NCBI RefSeq assembly: GCF_031851795.1
Contig: NZ_CP134696.1
Span: forward strand, 3,926,501-3,990,500
Origin: Pontibacter sp. G13
Lineage (GTDB): Bacteria; Bacteroidota; Bacteroidia; J057
Length of the DNA: 64,000 nt
Direction: 5' to 3'
The position numbers and the translations under genes are program-made. Positions 1 to 8,261 of the stretch are shown here, one piece after another. The notes under the pieces were generated by a model. The model was given only the letters and a program-made list of their open reading frames with translations, was not told where the DNA came from and searched no databases. Every line of letters starts with the position of its first letter. The first letter of the stretch is position 1.

Positions 1-774
1 GATCTATTGCTGTTCTTCATTGAACGGGACGAATTGGATATTCACGATATCCCCATTGCCAAAATCACCAAAGACTTTTTGGGTTACATGCAGCAAATGC
101 GCGAGATGAATATTGAGCTCGCTGCTGAATTTATCTTGGTGGCCAGCACACTCATGCGCATCAAGGCCAAGATGTTGTTGCCAAGACCCGTATTGGATGA
201 AAAAGGAGAGGAAATAGATCCTCGGGCGGAACTCGTTGCTCGTTTGATTGAATACAAAAAATACAAATCTGTAGTCGACGATATGGCTCAGATGGAATTC
301 GATCAGGCTCAGCGCGAGGTACGACAATTTGGCAAGCAAGAGGAAAAGCTGTTTCTCCAAAGCGAGTTTCCCGAGGAGGAGTTGGTCGGCATGGATCTCT
401 ACCGAATCATGCGTACCTACAAACGGATTTGGGAGCGTCATCATGAGAAGCTCCAAAAACCTCAGCATGTGATCCGGAGATATCCCTACAATGTGGAGGA
501 GGTAAAAGGCCGGCTTCTGGAAGAAGTCGAGGAAGCGGACCGGATTGATTTCGTTTCATTTGTCCTTCAGGAGTCAGAGCGAATTTTCATGGTATTTGCC
601 TTCTTGGCGATTTTGGAGTTGGTCGCTTCGCAAAAATTGGCACTGACGCTCGGTACTGGCTACAATAATTTCTGGATAGAAAAGAAGGTAGTTGAGCCAT
701 CTGATGAAGATGAAACGGTTGCCGAAGACTGGGATGAAGACGAATCCCTGAACGAGCCCGAAAAAGAAGCCTAA
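1..774 (+). CDS. scpA: Segregation and condensation protein A (ScpA), 5' truncated
   Basis: The reading frame is open from base 1, so the start lies outside the window. The visible 257 residues begin inside the kleisin N-terminal motif (DLLLFFIERDELDIHDIPI), which in complete ScpA proteins follows a short stretch containing GPLD, so only about 15 residues should be missing. ScpA is the kleisin that bridges the Smc ATPase heads and, with ScpB, forms the condensin that organises and segregates the chromosome. The middle is helical and charged. The C-terminal winged-helix part (residues about 165-230, FVLQESERIFMVFAFLAILEL) binds the Smc head. An acidic tail (DEDETVAEDWDEDES) ends the protein. 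The family assignment is secure; the start cannot be judged. Confidence 0.93.
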   Translation, partial: DLLLFFIERDELDIHDIPIAKITKDFLGYMQQMREMNIELAAEFILVASTLMRIKAKMLLPRPVLDEKGEEIDPRAELVARLIEYKKYKSVVDDMAQMEFDQAQREVRQFGKQEEKLFLQSEFPEEELVGMDLYRIMRTYKRIWERHHEKLQKPQHVIRRYPYNVEEVKGRLLEEVEEADRIDFVSFVLQESERIFMVFAFLAILELVASQKLALTLGTGYNNFWIEKKVVEPSDEDETVAEDWDEDESLNEPEKEA

Positions 775-1209
775 TCTTCGGGTTTTCCCCTTGTAAATCT
801 TACAATGGTTTGGTTTGTTGAAATTCTCAGAACTTGCAGAATCTTGCATTTCGATCTCTGCTGGTATCTGAGCCTCACCCTATCTATCTCCGCTGATTCA
901 AGGATTTAGCCGCTAAACCCGTTCTCCTAGCCACAATTCATTACACTTCTTTCATACATTTCCGTTCACCGAATCACTTAAATTTGACGGGGTGCGGCTA
1001 TTTTGTGTCATTTTGTGTCTTTGGAGAAAAACAATTCCCCCTTATATTGGATTTAGTTATTAAGGCATTACGCCAGATACAGAAGCTAGGGGTTAGGGTT
1101 GACTCTCCCAATTTGGGATTGAGTCCCCTAATTTTTTTATACCTATCCCAACGATTCGAACGTTGATAGGTCACTTAACCCAAAGATTAACTCATTAACC
1201 CTCAACACA
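775..1209. other. Intergenic region between scpA and the GlsB-like gene
   Basis: No credible gene is visible. The stretch holds a tandem 10-mer (TTTTGTGTC repeated at 1001-1009 and 1011-1019) and a strong terminator-like hairpin at 1095-1138, which lies more than 320 bases after the scpA stop and about 70 bases before the next start. An 11-base string at 989-999 matches the end of the dispersed repeat described elsewhere in this window, but nothing else of that repeat is present. A 60-codon open frame at 984-1166 has no recognisable composition. Confidence 0.6.
1095..1138 (+). terminator. Intrinsic terminator-like hairpin far from any gene end
   Basis: The arms AGGG, GACTC and TCCCAA pair with TTGGGA, GAGTC and CCCT around a one-base loop, with a TT bulge on each side, and a run of seven T follows. 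It is too distant from scpA to be its obvious terminator. It could end an unannotated small RNA starting after 775, or act as an attenuator in the leader of the 1210 gene. Confidence 0.6.
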
Positions 1210-1449
1210 ATGAACATACTCGTATCAATTCTTGTCGGTATCGCTGCCGGATGGATCGGCGGTCAACTCATGAAAGGACGTGGTTTCGGCCTGTTCGGAA
1301 ACCTCCTGCTCGGGGTAGTAGGGGCTGTAGTTGGTGGATGGGTCCTCAACTTCTTCGGATTCTACGCGGGTAGCAGTTTGCTTCCGACTTTGGGAACATC
1401 CGTTTTGGGGGCGGTGATCATCCTGTTCATTGCGAGACTGATCCGCTAG
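1210..1449 (+). CDS. GlsB/YeaQ/YmgE family small membrane protein
   Basis: This 79-residue protein is made of three hydrophobic helices with the glycine pattern of the family: GIAAGWIGGQLMKG near residues 9-22, LLLGVVGAVVGGW near 33-45, and a last helix LGAVIILFIARLIR. Members, once called transglycosylase-associated proteins, are inner-membrane proteins linked to general stress response; their molecular function is not known. Full length for the family. It stands alone after a terminator-like hairpin, and its last 23 bases overlap the 3' end of the convergent alkB-like gene, so antisense interaction between the two messages is possible. Confidence 0.9.
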   Translation: MNILVSILVGIAAGWIGGQLMKGRGFGLFGNLLLGVVGAVVGGWVLNFFGFYAGSSLLPTLGTSVLGAVIILFIARLIR

Positions 1450-2035
1450 TCGGAGGAATGAATCGATAGGTGAGATTTATTCTTGGGCCCACTTGGCGTT
1501 TGGTCTTCGAGATTTGATGCTGCCAATGCGCCTGAGTTTTCCCTGACATATACAAAAGACTCCCATGAGCCAAGTCCAATCGGATCTTGGCTCTTTCTTT
1601 TTGGAGTTTGTGGCGTAGGTGAAATCTCCTTTCACTTCCCAAGCTGATGGATGCGATCGCGGGATCTTCCCCTAATTCGGGTTCGTCGTCACTGTGCCAT
1701 CCCATCCTGTCTTGACCATCTCGATACAGATTCAGCAATACACAATTGAAAGGAGTTTGGCACTCTTCTTCCAATTTTTCTCGCAAACCAGCCAAAACCG
1801 GATGCCAGGAATTCGGCTCCAAAGTGAGATTGGAATAGGAGTATGTACAATGAGGGTCCCCATACCAAGCAATGAGCCGAGGTTGTGGAACCCATTTCCC
1901 AAAAATCTGAATGGAAGATTGCTCCCAATGGATTTCTTCTGAAAGGATTTCCATGCAGGATGAAGCCTCTTCCATCGAAAGGAAGTGCGGATCATACCAA
2001 ATATTTCCGTCCACAATGGGCAATTTTTCCCGCAT
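1427..2035 (-). CDS. AlkB-like 2-oxoglutarate/Fe(II) dioxygenase
   Basis: A 202-residue protein of the AlkB family, which removes alkyl groups from damaged nucleic-acid bases by oxidation. The iron ligands are visible as H114 and D116 in MGWHSDDEPE and H173 in HWQHQI. The 2-oxoglutarate-binding arginines are R185 and R191 in PRINLTYR. The NLYRDGQDRMGWHSD arrangement is that of the bacterial and ALKBH2/3-like branch. The start ATG follows the psuG stop by only four bases, so it is the last gene of a three-gene minus-strand operon. Its 3' end overlaps the convergent gene at 1210-1449 by 23 bases. Substrate (DNA or RNA) is not decided by the sequence. Confidence 0.9.
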   Translation of the reverse strand: MREKLPIVDGNIWYDPHFLSMEEASSCMEILSEEIHWEQSSIQIFGKWVPQPRLIAWYGDPHCTYSYSNLTLEPNSWHPVLAGLREKLEEECQTPFNCVLLNLYRDGQDRMGWHSDDEPELGEDPAIASISLGSERRFHLRHKLQKERAKIRLDLAHGSLLYMSGKTQAHWQHQISKTKRQVGPRINLTYRFIPPTSGSVSQ

Positions 2036-2039
2036 AGGA

Positions 2040-2969
2040 CTAGGCTTGAAGACTCACAAGATGAACGGCTATTTGGGCAGCAATGGCGGCATTGTGGCAA
2101 ACCAGCTCAATATTGGATGCGAGACTCTCCCCCTTCGTCATTTCCTTGATTCGATGGAGTAGGTAAGGGGTAAGTTCCTTGCCGCTGATGGCTTTTTCAT
2201 CTGCTTCTTCGATCGCTTTCTGAATGATTGCATCCATTTTAGATTGTGGGAGGGAATATTGTTCAGGGATGGGATTGGCGATTAAGGCCCCGCCCTTTAG
2301 ACCTAAACTCCATTTTGCAGCCAGCATCTTGGCGATTTCCTCAGGGGTACTGAGCGTGTAGGGAGAATCGCTACCGCTTTCGCGACTATAAAATGCTGGA
2401 AACTCCGAAGCGCCAAGCGTTACTACCGGAACTCCATGCGTTTCGAGATATTCCAAAGTCAGCGGAATGTCCAAAATGGATTTCACACCCGCGGAGACAA
2501 CTGCCACAGAGGTCTGTGCGAGTTCCTGCAAATCCGCAGAGATGTCCATGGTCTCAGCTGCGCCTCGATGTACCCCGCCAATTCCACCTGTCGCGAAAAT
2601 GGGGATGTTGGCAAGACCAGCCCCAATCATCGTAGCGGCTACCGTAGTGGCTGCCGTTTGTCCAGATGCCAAATAGATTGAAATATCCCGTCTGCTAGCC
2701 TTCTGGACGTTTGGCTCTGTGGCGAGCCGGTGCAAAAGTTCCTCATTGAGCCCAACATGAATCTGCCCATCCAAAATGGCAATGGTAGCTGGAATGGCGC
2801 CATGTTTTCGGATGATAGATTCCACACGCTTGGCAGTCTCCACATTTTGGGGGAATGGCATGCCGTGGGAAATGATGGTGGATTCAAGCGCAACAACAGG
2901 CTGACCGTCCCGAAGCGCAGCTTCCACTTCGGGATGAATATTCAACCATCGATCGATGGAGTGAGGCAT
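2040..2969 (-). CDS. psuG: Pseudouridine-5'-phosphate glycosidase
   Basis: This 309-residue protein cleaves pseudouridine 5'-phosphate to uracil and ribose 5-phosphate (reversibly), in the cytoplasm. It carries the family hallmark VALESTIISHGMPFP at residues 26-40. K163 in SAGVKSILD is at the place of the lysine that forms the Schiff base with ribose phosphate, and K90 in VQKASRRD matches the second conserved lysine. Length is normal. No PsuK kinase or pseudouridine transporter is next to it, although these usually accompany it. It sits between a DUF2891 gene (6-base gap) and an alkB-like gene (4-base gap), so the three are probably co-transcribed. Confidence 0.95.
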   Translation of the reverse strand: MPHSIDRWLNIHPEVEAALRDGQPVVALESTIISHGMPFPQNVETAKRVESIIRKHGAIPATIAILDGQIHVGLNEELLHRLATEPNVQKASRRDISIYLASGQTAATTVAATMIGAGLANIPIFATGGIGGVHRGAAETMDISADLQELAQTSVAVVSAGVKSILDIPLTLEYLETHGVPVVTLGASEFPAFYSRESGSDSPYTLSTPEEIAKMLAAKWSLGLKGGALIANPIPEQYSLPQSKMDAIIQKAIEEADEKAISGKELTPYLLHRIKEMTKGESLASNIELVCHNAAIAAQIAVHLVSLQA

Positions 2970-2975
2970 AGGAGA

Positions 2976-4103
2976 TTATCGTTGATTGGGTTGAGTGAGG
3001 GCATACACGGCGAAGGAAGCCAACCAGTGCTCTCCTTCGTAATTTCCATCTGCGACATTGGGCAATGCAGCTTCCAAGTGTCGATTGATGGCTTCTCTCA
3101 AGGCAGAATTTGCAGGATGGCCGGCAGGCAAATTGGCAAGGATTCGCTTGAAACACCAGACTCTACTCAGATTGAGCCCATCCAAATGAACCAATTTTCC
3201 GTCTGTGCGATCTGTCACCGTTGCAGGCACCATCAATTCCTTTGGTAATTCGGGGAGAAAGTCCGAGTACCAATTGGCAAACTCATCCTGAGCCAATACG
3301 CGACTCATCAGGTCCGCTTCTACCAAGCATGGGGATAGAAAATCTGCTCCGCCCGGCTCCCAACTGGCTGGGCAATTGGCATCTTCCAGAAAGTAATCTT
3401 TGGCTCGTTGACGAATCACATTCTGCAATTCTGTATGCCCTGTTTGCTCAGCATAGTCCCAGGCAAAGCTGAGCCCGAAGGCAGTGTTGGGATGCTCACC
3501 CGTCCGAATCGCATAAGTCTGTTTGGGGAGGAAGTTGAGGTATCGCTCGATCATGACATCCACGAGAGGCTTCAGATTCGCACTCCATTTCTTGGCCATG
3601 GGATCATCCCACTGCTCCAATTCTAGGGCGAGTTTCATGAGCCAGCTCCATCCATACATGCGTTCGAATGAACTTCTGCCCGATTGATGGAGATAGGCGA
3701 CCTCCTGCTGGATATTTTCCGCGGAGAGGTTCTCGTCTAATTTCTGACGAATGGTAGAGGCGTCCTGCATATTGGGATAGTGTGCCAATAGGTGGACAAG
3801 CATCCAGTGGCCATGTACAGAAGAGTGCCAATCGAAGCAGCCATAGAATGCCGGATGAAGTGCCTTAGGTGAAAGGACCTCGGTGGAATCATTCATGACA
3901 TGACTGAGCTTGTTGGGGTATTCCGTCTGGATGCACGTTGAAGCAAGACGGGCAAAATGTTGAGCGCCCGGGGTTGTCAAGGTGAGCGCTCCGGTCGTTC
4001 CTTGCTGCTGAAGGAAGTCCGCTGAAAAGGTTTGCGACATGAGGGGATGTGTTTGACTGATTGCGAAAACACCCCAGCAAATGAGGGAAATGATCCACTT
4101 CAT
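2976..4103 (-). CDS. DUF2891 family secreted protein
   Basis: A 375-residue protein with an N-terminal signal peptide (MKWIISLICWGVFAISQ) and the DUF2891 signature HPAFYGCFDWHSSVHGHWM near residues 81-99. The family is predicted to be an all-helical (alpha/alpha) protein of unknown biochemical role; conserved His, Trp and Asp residues suggest an enzyme. The body contains further DUF2891-type stretches such as GEHPNTAFGLSFAWDYA and CPASWEPGGADFLSPCLVEA. It is the first gene of a minus-strand operon with psuG and the alkB-like gene, but a secreted product next to two cytoplasmic enzymes gives no obvious joint function. Divergent to the propeller gene at 4271. Confidence 0.88.
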   Translation of the reverse strand: MKWIISLICWGVFAISQTHPLMSQTFSADFLQQQGTTGALTLTTPGAQHFARLASTCIQTEYPNKLSHVMNDSTEVLSPKALHPAFYGCFDWHSSVHGHWMLVHLLAHYPNMQDASTIRQKLDENLSAENIQQEVAYLHQSGRSSFERMYGWSWLMKLALELEQWDDPMAKKWSANLKPLVDVMIERYLNFLPKQTYAIRTGEHPNTAFGLSFAWDYAEQTGHTELQNVIRQRAKDYFLEDANCPASWEPGGADFLSPCLVEADLMSRVLAQDEFANWYSDFLPELPKELMVPATVTDRTDGKLVHLDGLNLSRVWCFKRILANLPAGHPANSALREAINRHLEAALPNVADGNYEGEHWLASFAVYALTQPNQR

Positions 4104-4233
4104 AGGCGGTTTTTTCTAAAAATAACAATCCTGAGACTTCAATGGGGCCATTTGATGACCTAGATTTAGGCATTCTTGTAACCGGGGTCTAAACGGTTGT
4201 TGATGAATCCCGCAATTGGTTGTAAATTACTGC

Positions 4234-4253
4234 TTTCACTAAATTCAGTGAAA
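4234..4253. promoter_or_regulatory. Palindrome 17 bases before the propeller gene start
   Basis: TTTCACT and AGTGAAA face each other across AAATTC, giving a near-perfect 20-base palindrome in the divergent region between the DUF2891 gene and the gene at 4271. Placement right before the ATG suits an operator or a translation-affecting hairpin. No regulator gene is nearby. Inferred only. Confidence 0.35.
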
Positions 4254-4270
4254 CCAAATGAAACAAGCGA

Positions 4271-7200
4271 ATGATTCGTATGTTCCCAAGCTTTGTCAAA
4301 TGGTCGGTGTGCGTCCTGCTTAGCTGCTGGATGGTAATTCCCGCTCAGGCGCAACGGAAAAAAAACCGGTCTCGCTCTCAGACTACTCAAACCGCTAATC
4401 AAAAATCCTATCCAGAACATCTGTATGAAGGGATTGGCTGGCGAAACATCGGGCCGTTTCGTGGAGGTCGCTCCTGTGCGGTAACAGGTGTTCCCGGAAA
4501 ACCGCTAACCTTCTACTTTGGTTCCACTGGTGGTGGCGTCTGGAAAACGATGGATGGAGGCCAGACTTGGTCCAATATCTCTGATGGCTTTTTTGGAGGA
4601 TCCATTGGCGCAATCGCAGTCAGTGATTATGATCCCAATGTCATCTATGTCGGTGGTGGTGAAAAGACCGTTCGAGGCAATGTGTCCTTTGGCTATGGCG
4701 TCTGGAAATCTGAAGATGCTGGAAAAACCTGGAAGCAGGTTGGGTTGGAAAAAGCCAGACATGTCGGACGCATTCGGATTCACCCCAAAAATCCGGATGT
4801 AGTCTACGCGGCCGTAATGGGGGACCTCTACAAATCAACTGACGTTCGAGGCGTGTACAAATCAACCGATGGAGGAGCTACGTGGAATCGCGTGCTTTTT
4901 GCCAATGCGGATGCAGGTGCGGTAGATTTGATCCTCGATCCAGACAACCCGAGACACCTTTATGCCAGTACATGGCGAATTCGCAGAACTCCCTATAGCC
5001 TGTCTAGTGGCGGGGAAGGGTCTGCCTTGTGGAAAAGTACAGATAGTGGAGAGACATGGACTGAGATTTCCAACAACGAGGGCTTTGCTGAAGGACCTCT
5101 GGGAATCATCGGGATTGCCGTTTCTCCTGCGAATACCCAAAGACTTTATGCCCAAGTAGAGGCTCCAGAAGGGGGAATGTTCCGCTCTGATGATGCCGGA
5201 GAGACTTGGACCAAAACCAATGATAGCCGTGCGCTCCGGCAAAGAGCATGGTATTATACCCGCGTAACTGCTGATCCCGTCGATCCCGATGGGGTGTATG
5301 TGATGAATGTTCGCTACCAGCATTCGACTGATGGTGGCAAGACCTTCGAAGCGCATGTTGCGCCTCACGGTGACCATCATGATCTGTGGATCGATCCTGC
5401 CAACCCCAAGCGAATGATTATTGGGGATGATGGCGGCGCGCAAGTATCATTCGATGGAGGAAAAAACTGGAGTACTTACCACAATCAGCCTACCGCCCAA
5501 TTCTATCGGGTGACCACTGATAATCACTTCCCCTATCGGATCTACGCAGCACAGCAGGACAACTCTACCATCCGAATTGCCCACCGTTCCACAGGTGGTT
5601 CTATCACAGAAAGCGATTGGGAGGCTACAGCCGGGGGAGAAAGTGCGCACATCGCCGTAAAGCCTGATAATCCCGAGATCGTCTTGGGAGGAAGCTACGG
5701 AGGCTTTTTGACTCGAATCAATCACGAAACCGAAGAAATACAAGCCATCAACGTATGGCCTGATAATCCGATGGGGCATGGCGTGGAAGACATGAAATAC
5801 CGCTTCCAGTGGAATTTCCCGATTTTCTTCTCTGTGCATGATCCCAACAAGGTCTATACCTGCTCTAACCATATTCATGTGAGTGAGAATCTGGGTGAAT
5901 CATGGGAAACCATCAGCCCAGACCTGACGCGCAATGACTCCTCAAAGCTGGGTACTTCCGGCGGCCCGATCACCAAGGACAATACAGGAGTAGAATATTA
6001 TGCCACCATCTTTGCGGCAGCCGAATCTCACCACGAATTTGGCGTTATGTGGACAGGTTCCGATGATGGATTGATCCATGTGACTCGCGACACTTTCCAA
6101 ACTTGGCAGAATGTCACGCCTCCCGATATGCCCGAATGGATGATGATCAACAGCATTGAGATCGACCCATTCAATCCCGGCGGTGTCTACGTGGCAGGAA
6201 CGCGCTACAAATTGGGCGATTACACGCCTTATCTCTATCACACGGTAGATTATGGACAAACCTGGAGCCTGATCACCGAGGGCATCGCGGAAGAGCACTT
6301 TACCCGAGTGGTACGTGCTGATCCCAAAAAGCAAGGGATGCTGTATGCCGGAACCGAAACGGGCATGTACATCTCTTTTGACGATGGAACTAGCTGGAAG
6401 CCTTTCCAGATGAATATGCCGATTGTTCCCATCACCGATTTGACGATCAAGGACGATAACCTGATCGCAGCAACCCAAGGCCGGAGTCTTTGGCTGATTG
6501 ATGATTTGACGCCCTTGTATCAACTGCACGATTCTCTGCTGTTTGTTCATTCATTCCTCTACGCCCCAAAACCTGCCTATCGGATGCGTGGTGGGAGCCG
6601 TGGCAATTCTCTGACTGCTGGAACGAATCATCCGGGCGGAGTACCGCTGTACATTTACCTGAAGAATGAACCCACAGATACTTCCAAGATCAGCCTGACC
6701 TTCCAAGCGGCTGATGGTTCTGAGATTGTCACGATCTCCAATCAGGACAAGGATCACAAGAAGAAATTCAAGGACTTCAAGAAGGGAGTGAACTTGTTCT
6801 CATGGAATATGCGCTATCCCGGAGCCAAGAAGTTTGAGGGAATGGTCCTGTGGTGGGCAGATTTAGATGGCCCCAAAGCTGTGCCCGGCATGTACCAAGT
6901 TTCATTGGCAGTCGATGGAGACACGATGACCCAGCCTTTTGAGATTCTGGCTGATCCACGGAGTTCTGCCTCTGCTGAAGATCTCCAGGCGCAATTCGAT
7001 ATGCTATTGGGAATCCGTGATAAAGTGACCGAAACTCACCAAGCGATCATCGACATGCGAAAGGCCAAGTCCCAAATGTCTTCCTTCCTCGATCGAGCTG
7101 GCGAACGCCTGGACATGACAGATGTGAAGACGGAAGCAGAAAAGCTTCAGGGCAAAATGGATGAAATCGAGCAGGCGCTCTATCAGACGCAAAACCAAAG

Positions 7201-7444
7201 TCGTCAAGATCCGCTCAATTACCCGATACGCCTGAACAATAAGTTGGCGCATTTGACCTCGCTCGTAGGCATGGGCGATAATGCACCTACCCAACAGGCG
7301 GAAGAATTCTATGCGGAAATCACGAAAGAGATCGATCTGGAATTGGCCAAGTGGTATGCCATCAAAAACAACGATATTCCTCGTTTCAACCAATTGGTCA
7401 AGTCCAAGAATGTGGACGCCATCCAAGTGGAAAGCATTCGCTAG
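4271..7444 (+). CDS. Secreted VPS10/sortilin-like Asp-box beta-propeller protein
   Basis: A 1057-residue exported protein: signal peptide at residues 1-28 ending in AQAQ, then a long beta-propeller rich in Asp-boxes (S-x-D-x-G-x-T-W). About ten copies are visible, for example TMDGGQTW, SEDAGKTW, STDGGATW, STDSGETW, SDDAGETW, SFDGGKNW and TVDYGQTW. Such proteins are often annotated as glycosyl hydrolases of the WD40/YVTN/BNR type or VPS10-domain proteins, but Asp-boxes are structural and do not prove an enzymatic role. Residues about 900-1050 are helical (LQAQFDMLLGIRDKVTETHQ onward). No T9SS sorting tail is seen. ATG at 4280 is an alternative start. A terminator follows at 7466. Confidence 0.85.
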   Translation: MIRMFPSFVKWSVCVLLSCWMVIPAQAQRKKNRSRSQTTQTANQKSYPEHLYEGIGWRNIGPFRGGRSCAVTGVPGKPLTFYFGSTGGGVWKTMDGGQTWSNISDGFFGGSIGAIAVSDYDPNVIYVGGGEKTVRGNVSFGYGVWKSEDAGKTWKQVGLEKARHVGRIRIHPKNPDVVYAAVMGDLYKSTDVRGVYKSTDGGATWNRVLFANADAGAVDLILDPDNPRHLYASTWRIRRTPYSLSSGGEGSALWKSTDSGETWTEISNNEGFAEGPLGIIGIAVSPANTQRLYAQVEAPEGGMFRSDDAGETWTKTNDSRALRQRAWYYTRVTADPVDPDGVYVMNVRYQHSTDGGKTFEAHVAPHGDHHDLWIDPANPKRMIIGDDGGAQVSFDGGKNWSTYHNQPTAQFYRVTTDNHFPYRIYAAQQDNSTIRIAHRSTGGSITESDWEATAGGESAHIAVKPDNPEIVLGGSYGGFLTRINHETEEIQAINVWPDNPMGHGVEDMKYRFQWNFPIFFSVHDPNKVYTCSNHIHVSENLGESWETISPDLTRNDSSKLGTSGGPITKDNTGVEYYATIFAAAESHHEFGVMWTGSDDGLIHVTRDTFQTWQNVTPPDMPEWMMINSIEIDPFNPGGVYVAGTRYKLGDYTPYLYHTVDYGQTWSLITEGIAEEHFTRVVRADPKKQGMLYAGTETGMYISFDDGTSWKPFQMNMPIVPITDLTIKDDNLIAATQGRSLWLIDDLTPLYQLHDSLLFVHSFLYAPKPAYRMRGGSRGNSLTAGTNHPGGVPLYIYLKNEPTDTSKISLTFQAADGSEIVTISNQDKDHKKKFKDFKKGVNLFSWNMRYPGAKKFEGMVLWWADLDGPKAVPGMYQVSLAVDGDTMTQPFEILADPRSSASAEDLQAQFDMLLGIRDKVTETHQAIIDMRKAKSQMSSFLDRAGERLDMTDVKTEAEKLQGKMDEIEQALYQTQNQSRQDPLNYPIRLNNKLAHLTSLVGMGDNAPTQQAEEFYAEITKEIDLELAKWYAIKNNDIPRFNQLVKSKNVDAIQVESIR

Positions 7445-7465
7445 GAGGAAATTGGATCATATTTG

Positions 7466-7503
7466 AAAAAAGCTCGCTCCAACTATTTGGGGCGAGCTTT
7501 TGA
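7466..7503 (+). terminator. Intrinsic terminator of the propeller gene
   Basis: AAAAGCTCGC (7468-7477) pairs perfectly with GCGAGCTTTT (7492-7501), 20 bases after the stop codon. The dispersed repeat copy A begins about 20 bases further on. Confidence 0.85.
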
Positions 7504-7524
7504 ATTTTATTTCCTGAAGGATTT

Positions 7525-7747
7525 GGGCGTGCCCCCGCGTTTTGGGCTCAAATCCTCCGCTGGGCAATTTGAGTCGCGGGGTCAGGCTGTTCACGGGTTC
7601 GCTATGCTCCGTCCTCGCTCAACCTAGCAAGGCTAATCCTCGAAATCCTGCCAAAGATCTGATGTCACCCTCATACCTTAGGCTCTGCGAGGACTGCTCG
7701 CGAGCTCGCACCGTTCCCATCCTTCACGCCACACGAGCCAGCCGCAC
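7525..7747 (+). repeat. Dispersed structured intergenic repeat, copy A
   Basis: One of four copies of the same element. The left module opens with GGGCGTGCCC (7525-7534). CCCCGCG (7533-7539) pairs with CGCGGGG (7575-7581), enclosing a second helix CTCAAAT/ATTTGAG (7547-7553 with 7567-7573). A conserved block runs from GTCGC (7573) to GCTCCGTC (7606-7613). The copy-specific hairpin then starts at that GTC: GTCCTCGC (7611-7618) pairs with GCGAGGAC (7686-7693). The right module contains CCATCCTTCACGCC and ends in CCGCAC (7742-7747). An outer GGATTTG (7519-7525) can also pair with CAAATCC (7549-7555). No gene is inside it. Confidence 0.8.
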
Positions 7748-7855
7748 CTCAAAATCCTAGGCCGAGTGTCTCCCGAATAAATCGGAGCTTCGGGGAAGTT
7801 GACCTGTCCCTTCGATCCCCAAAATATATGCGTCCTGCGGAACCCATCCACCTGC
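7748..7855. other. Spacer between two inverted repeat copies
   Basis: About 108 bases between the right ends of copies A and E. It contains no open frame of interest and no terminator that I can see. The two elements point towards each other here. Confidence 0.5.
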
Positions 7856-8038
7856 GTGCGGAGGCCAGCGGCGGCATGAGTTGCATGGAGGGTGCGACCT
7901 TGGGAGCAGTCCCGCAGTCGCCATGAATTTCAGACCCCATCAGACTGCGGGACGGAGCGTCAGCGACCCCGGAATGGAACGACCCGGCGACGGTTATTCC
8001 AGGCGAAATTTTCATGATAGATTCGCCGGGGCATGCCC
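7856..8038 (-). repeat. Dispersed structured intergenic repeat, copy E
   Basis: Second copy in the same intergenic region, in the opposite orientation. Read on the minus strand it begins GGGCATGCCCCGGCG (from 8038 down). The outer stem is CCCGGCGA (7983-7990) with TCGCCGGG (8023-8030), a perfect 8-bp match of different sequence from copy A. The conserved block GTCGCCGGGTC to GCTCCGTC follows. The variable hairpin has 11-bp perfect arms, GTCCCGCAGTC (7909-7919) and GACTGCGGGAC (7943-7953). The right module shares TGCTC.C.AG.TCGCACC with copy A and ends in CCGCAC (7856-7861 on the complementary strand). Confidence 0.78.
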
Positions 8039-8261
8039 AAATAGCTCTACAATTAAGTCTGATTTTGGAGCATAAATCCTTGAAATATATGAATATCGGA
8101 AAACTAAGTAGACAAAGGGCATCTTCTGTGGAGCGATCATTCTCAACCAGTTGGTTGGATGGTAAGCTTGCTCATTTTCAGGAATTTGCCCAGTATATTT
8201 TGATTGGCATAGATCGGGAAAAGTCATACATTCGCGGCTTCTTGGATTGATACCACAAGCT
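8039..8261. other. Intergenic region upstream of the EamA permease
   Basis: No gene is seen. A 78-codon open frame (8014-8250) starts inside the repeat and has no recognisable protein features. The promoter of the downstream permease should lie here, but I see no clear TTG/TAnnTTTG pair. Confidence 0.4.

Noticed and set aside
984-1166. 60-codon open frame and an 11-base match to the end of the dispersed repeat (989-999)
   Set aside because: The frame has no protein-like composition and ends in a terminator hairpin. The 11-base match (GGGGTGCGGCT) is not extended by any other repeat module, so I cannot call a copy.
7525-8038. Copies A and E as an insertion sequence or its remnant
   Set aside because: No transposase fragment, no target-site duplication and no matching terminal inverted repeats were found; the outer stems differ between the copies.
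7749-8250. Open frames on both strands across repeat copies A and E
   Set aside because: They arise from GC-rich repeat sequence, have no recognisable domains and do not keep a frame between copies.
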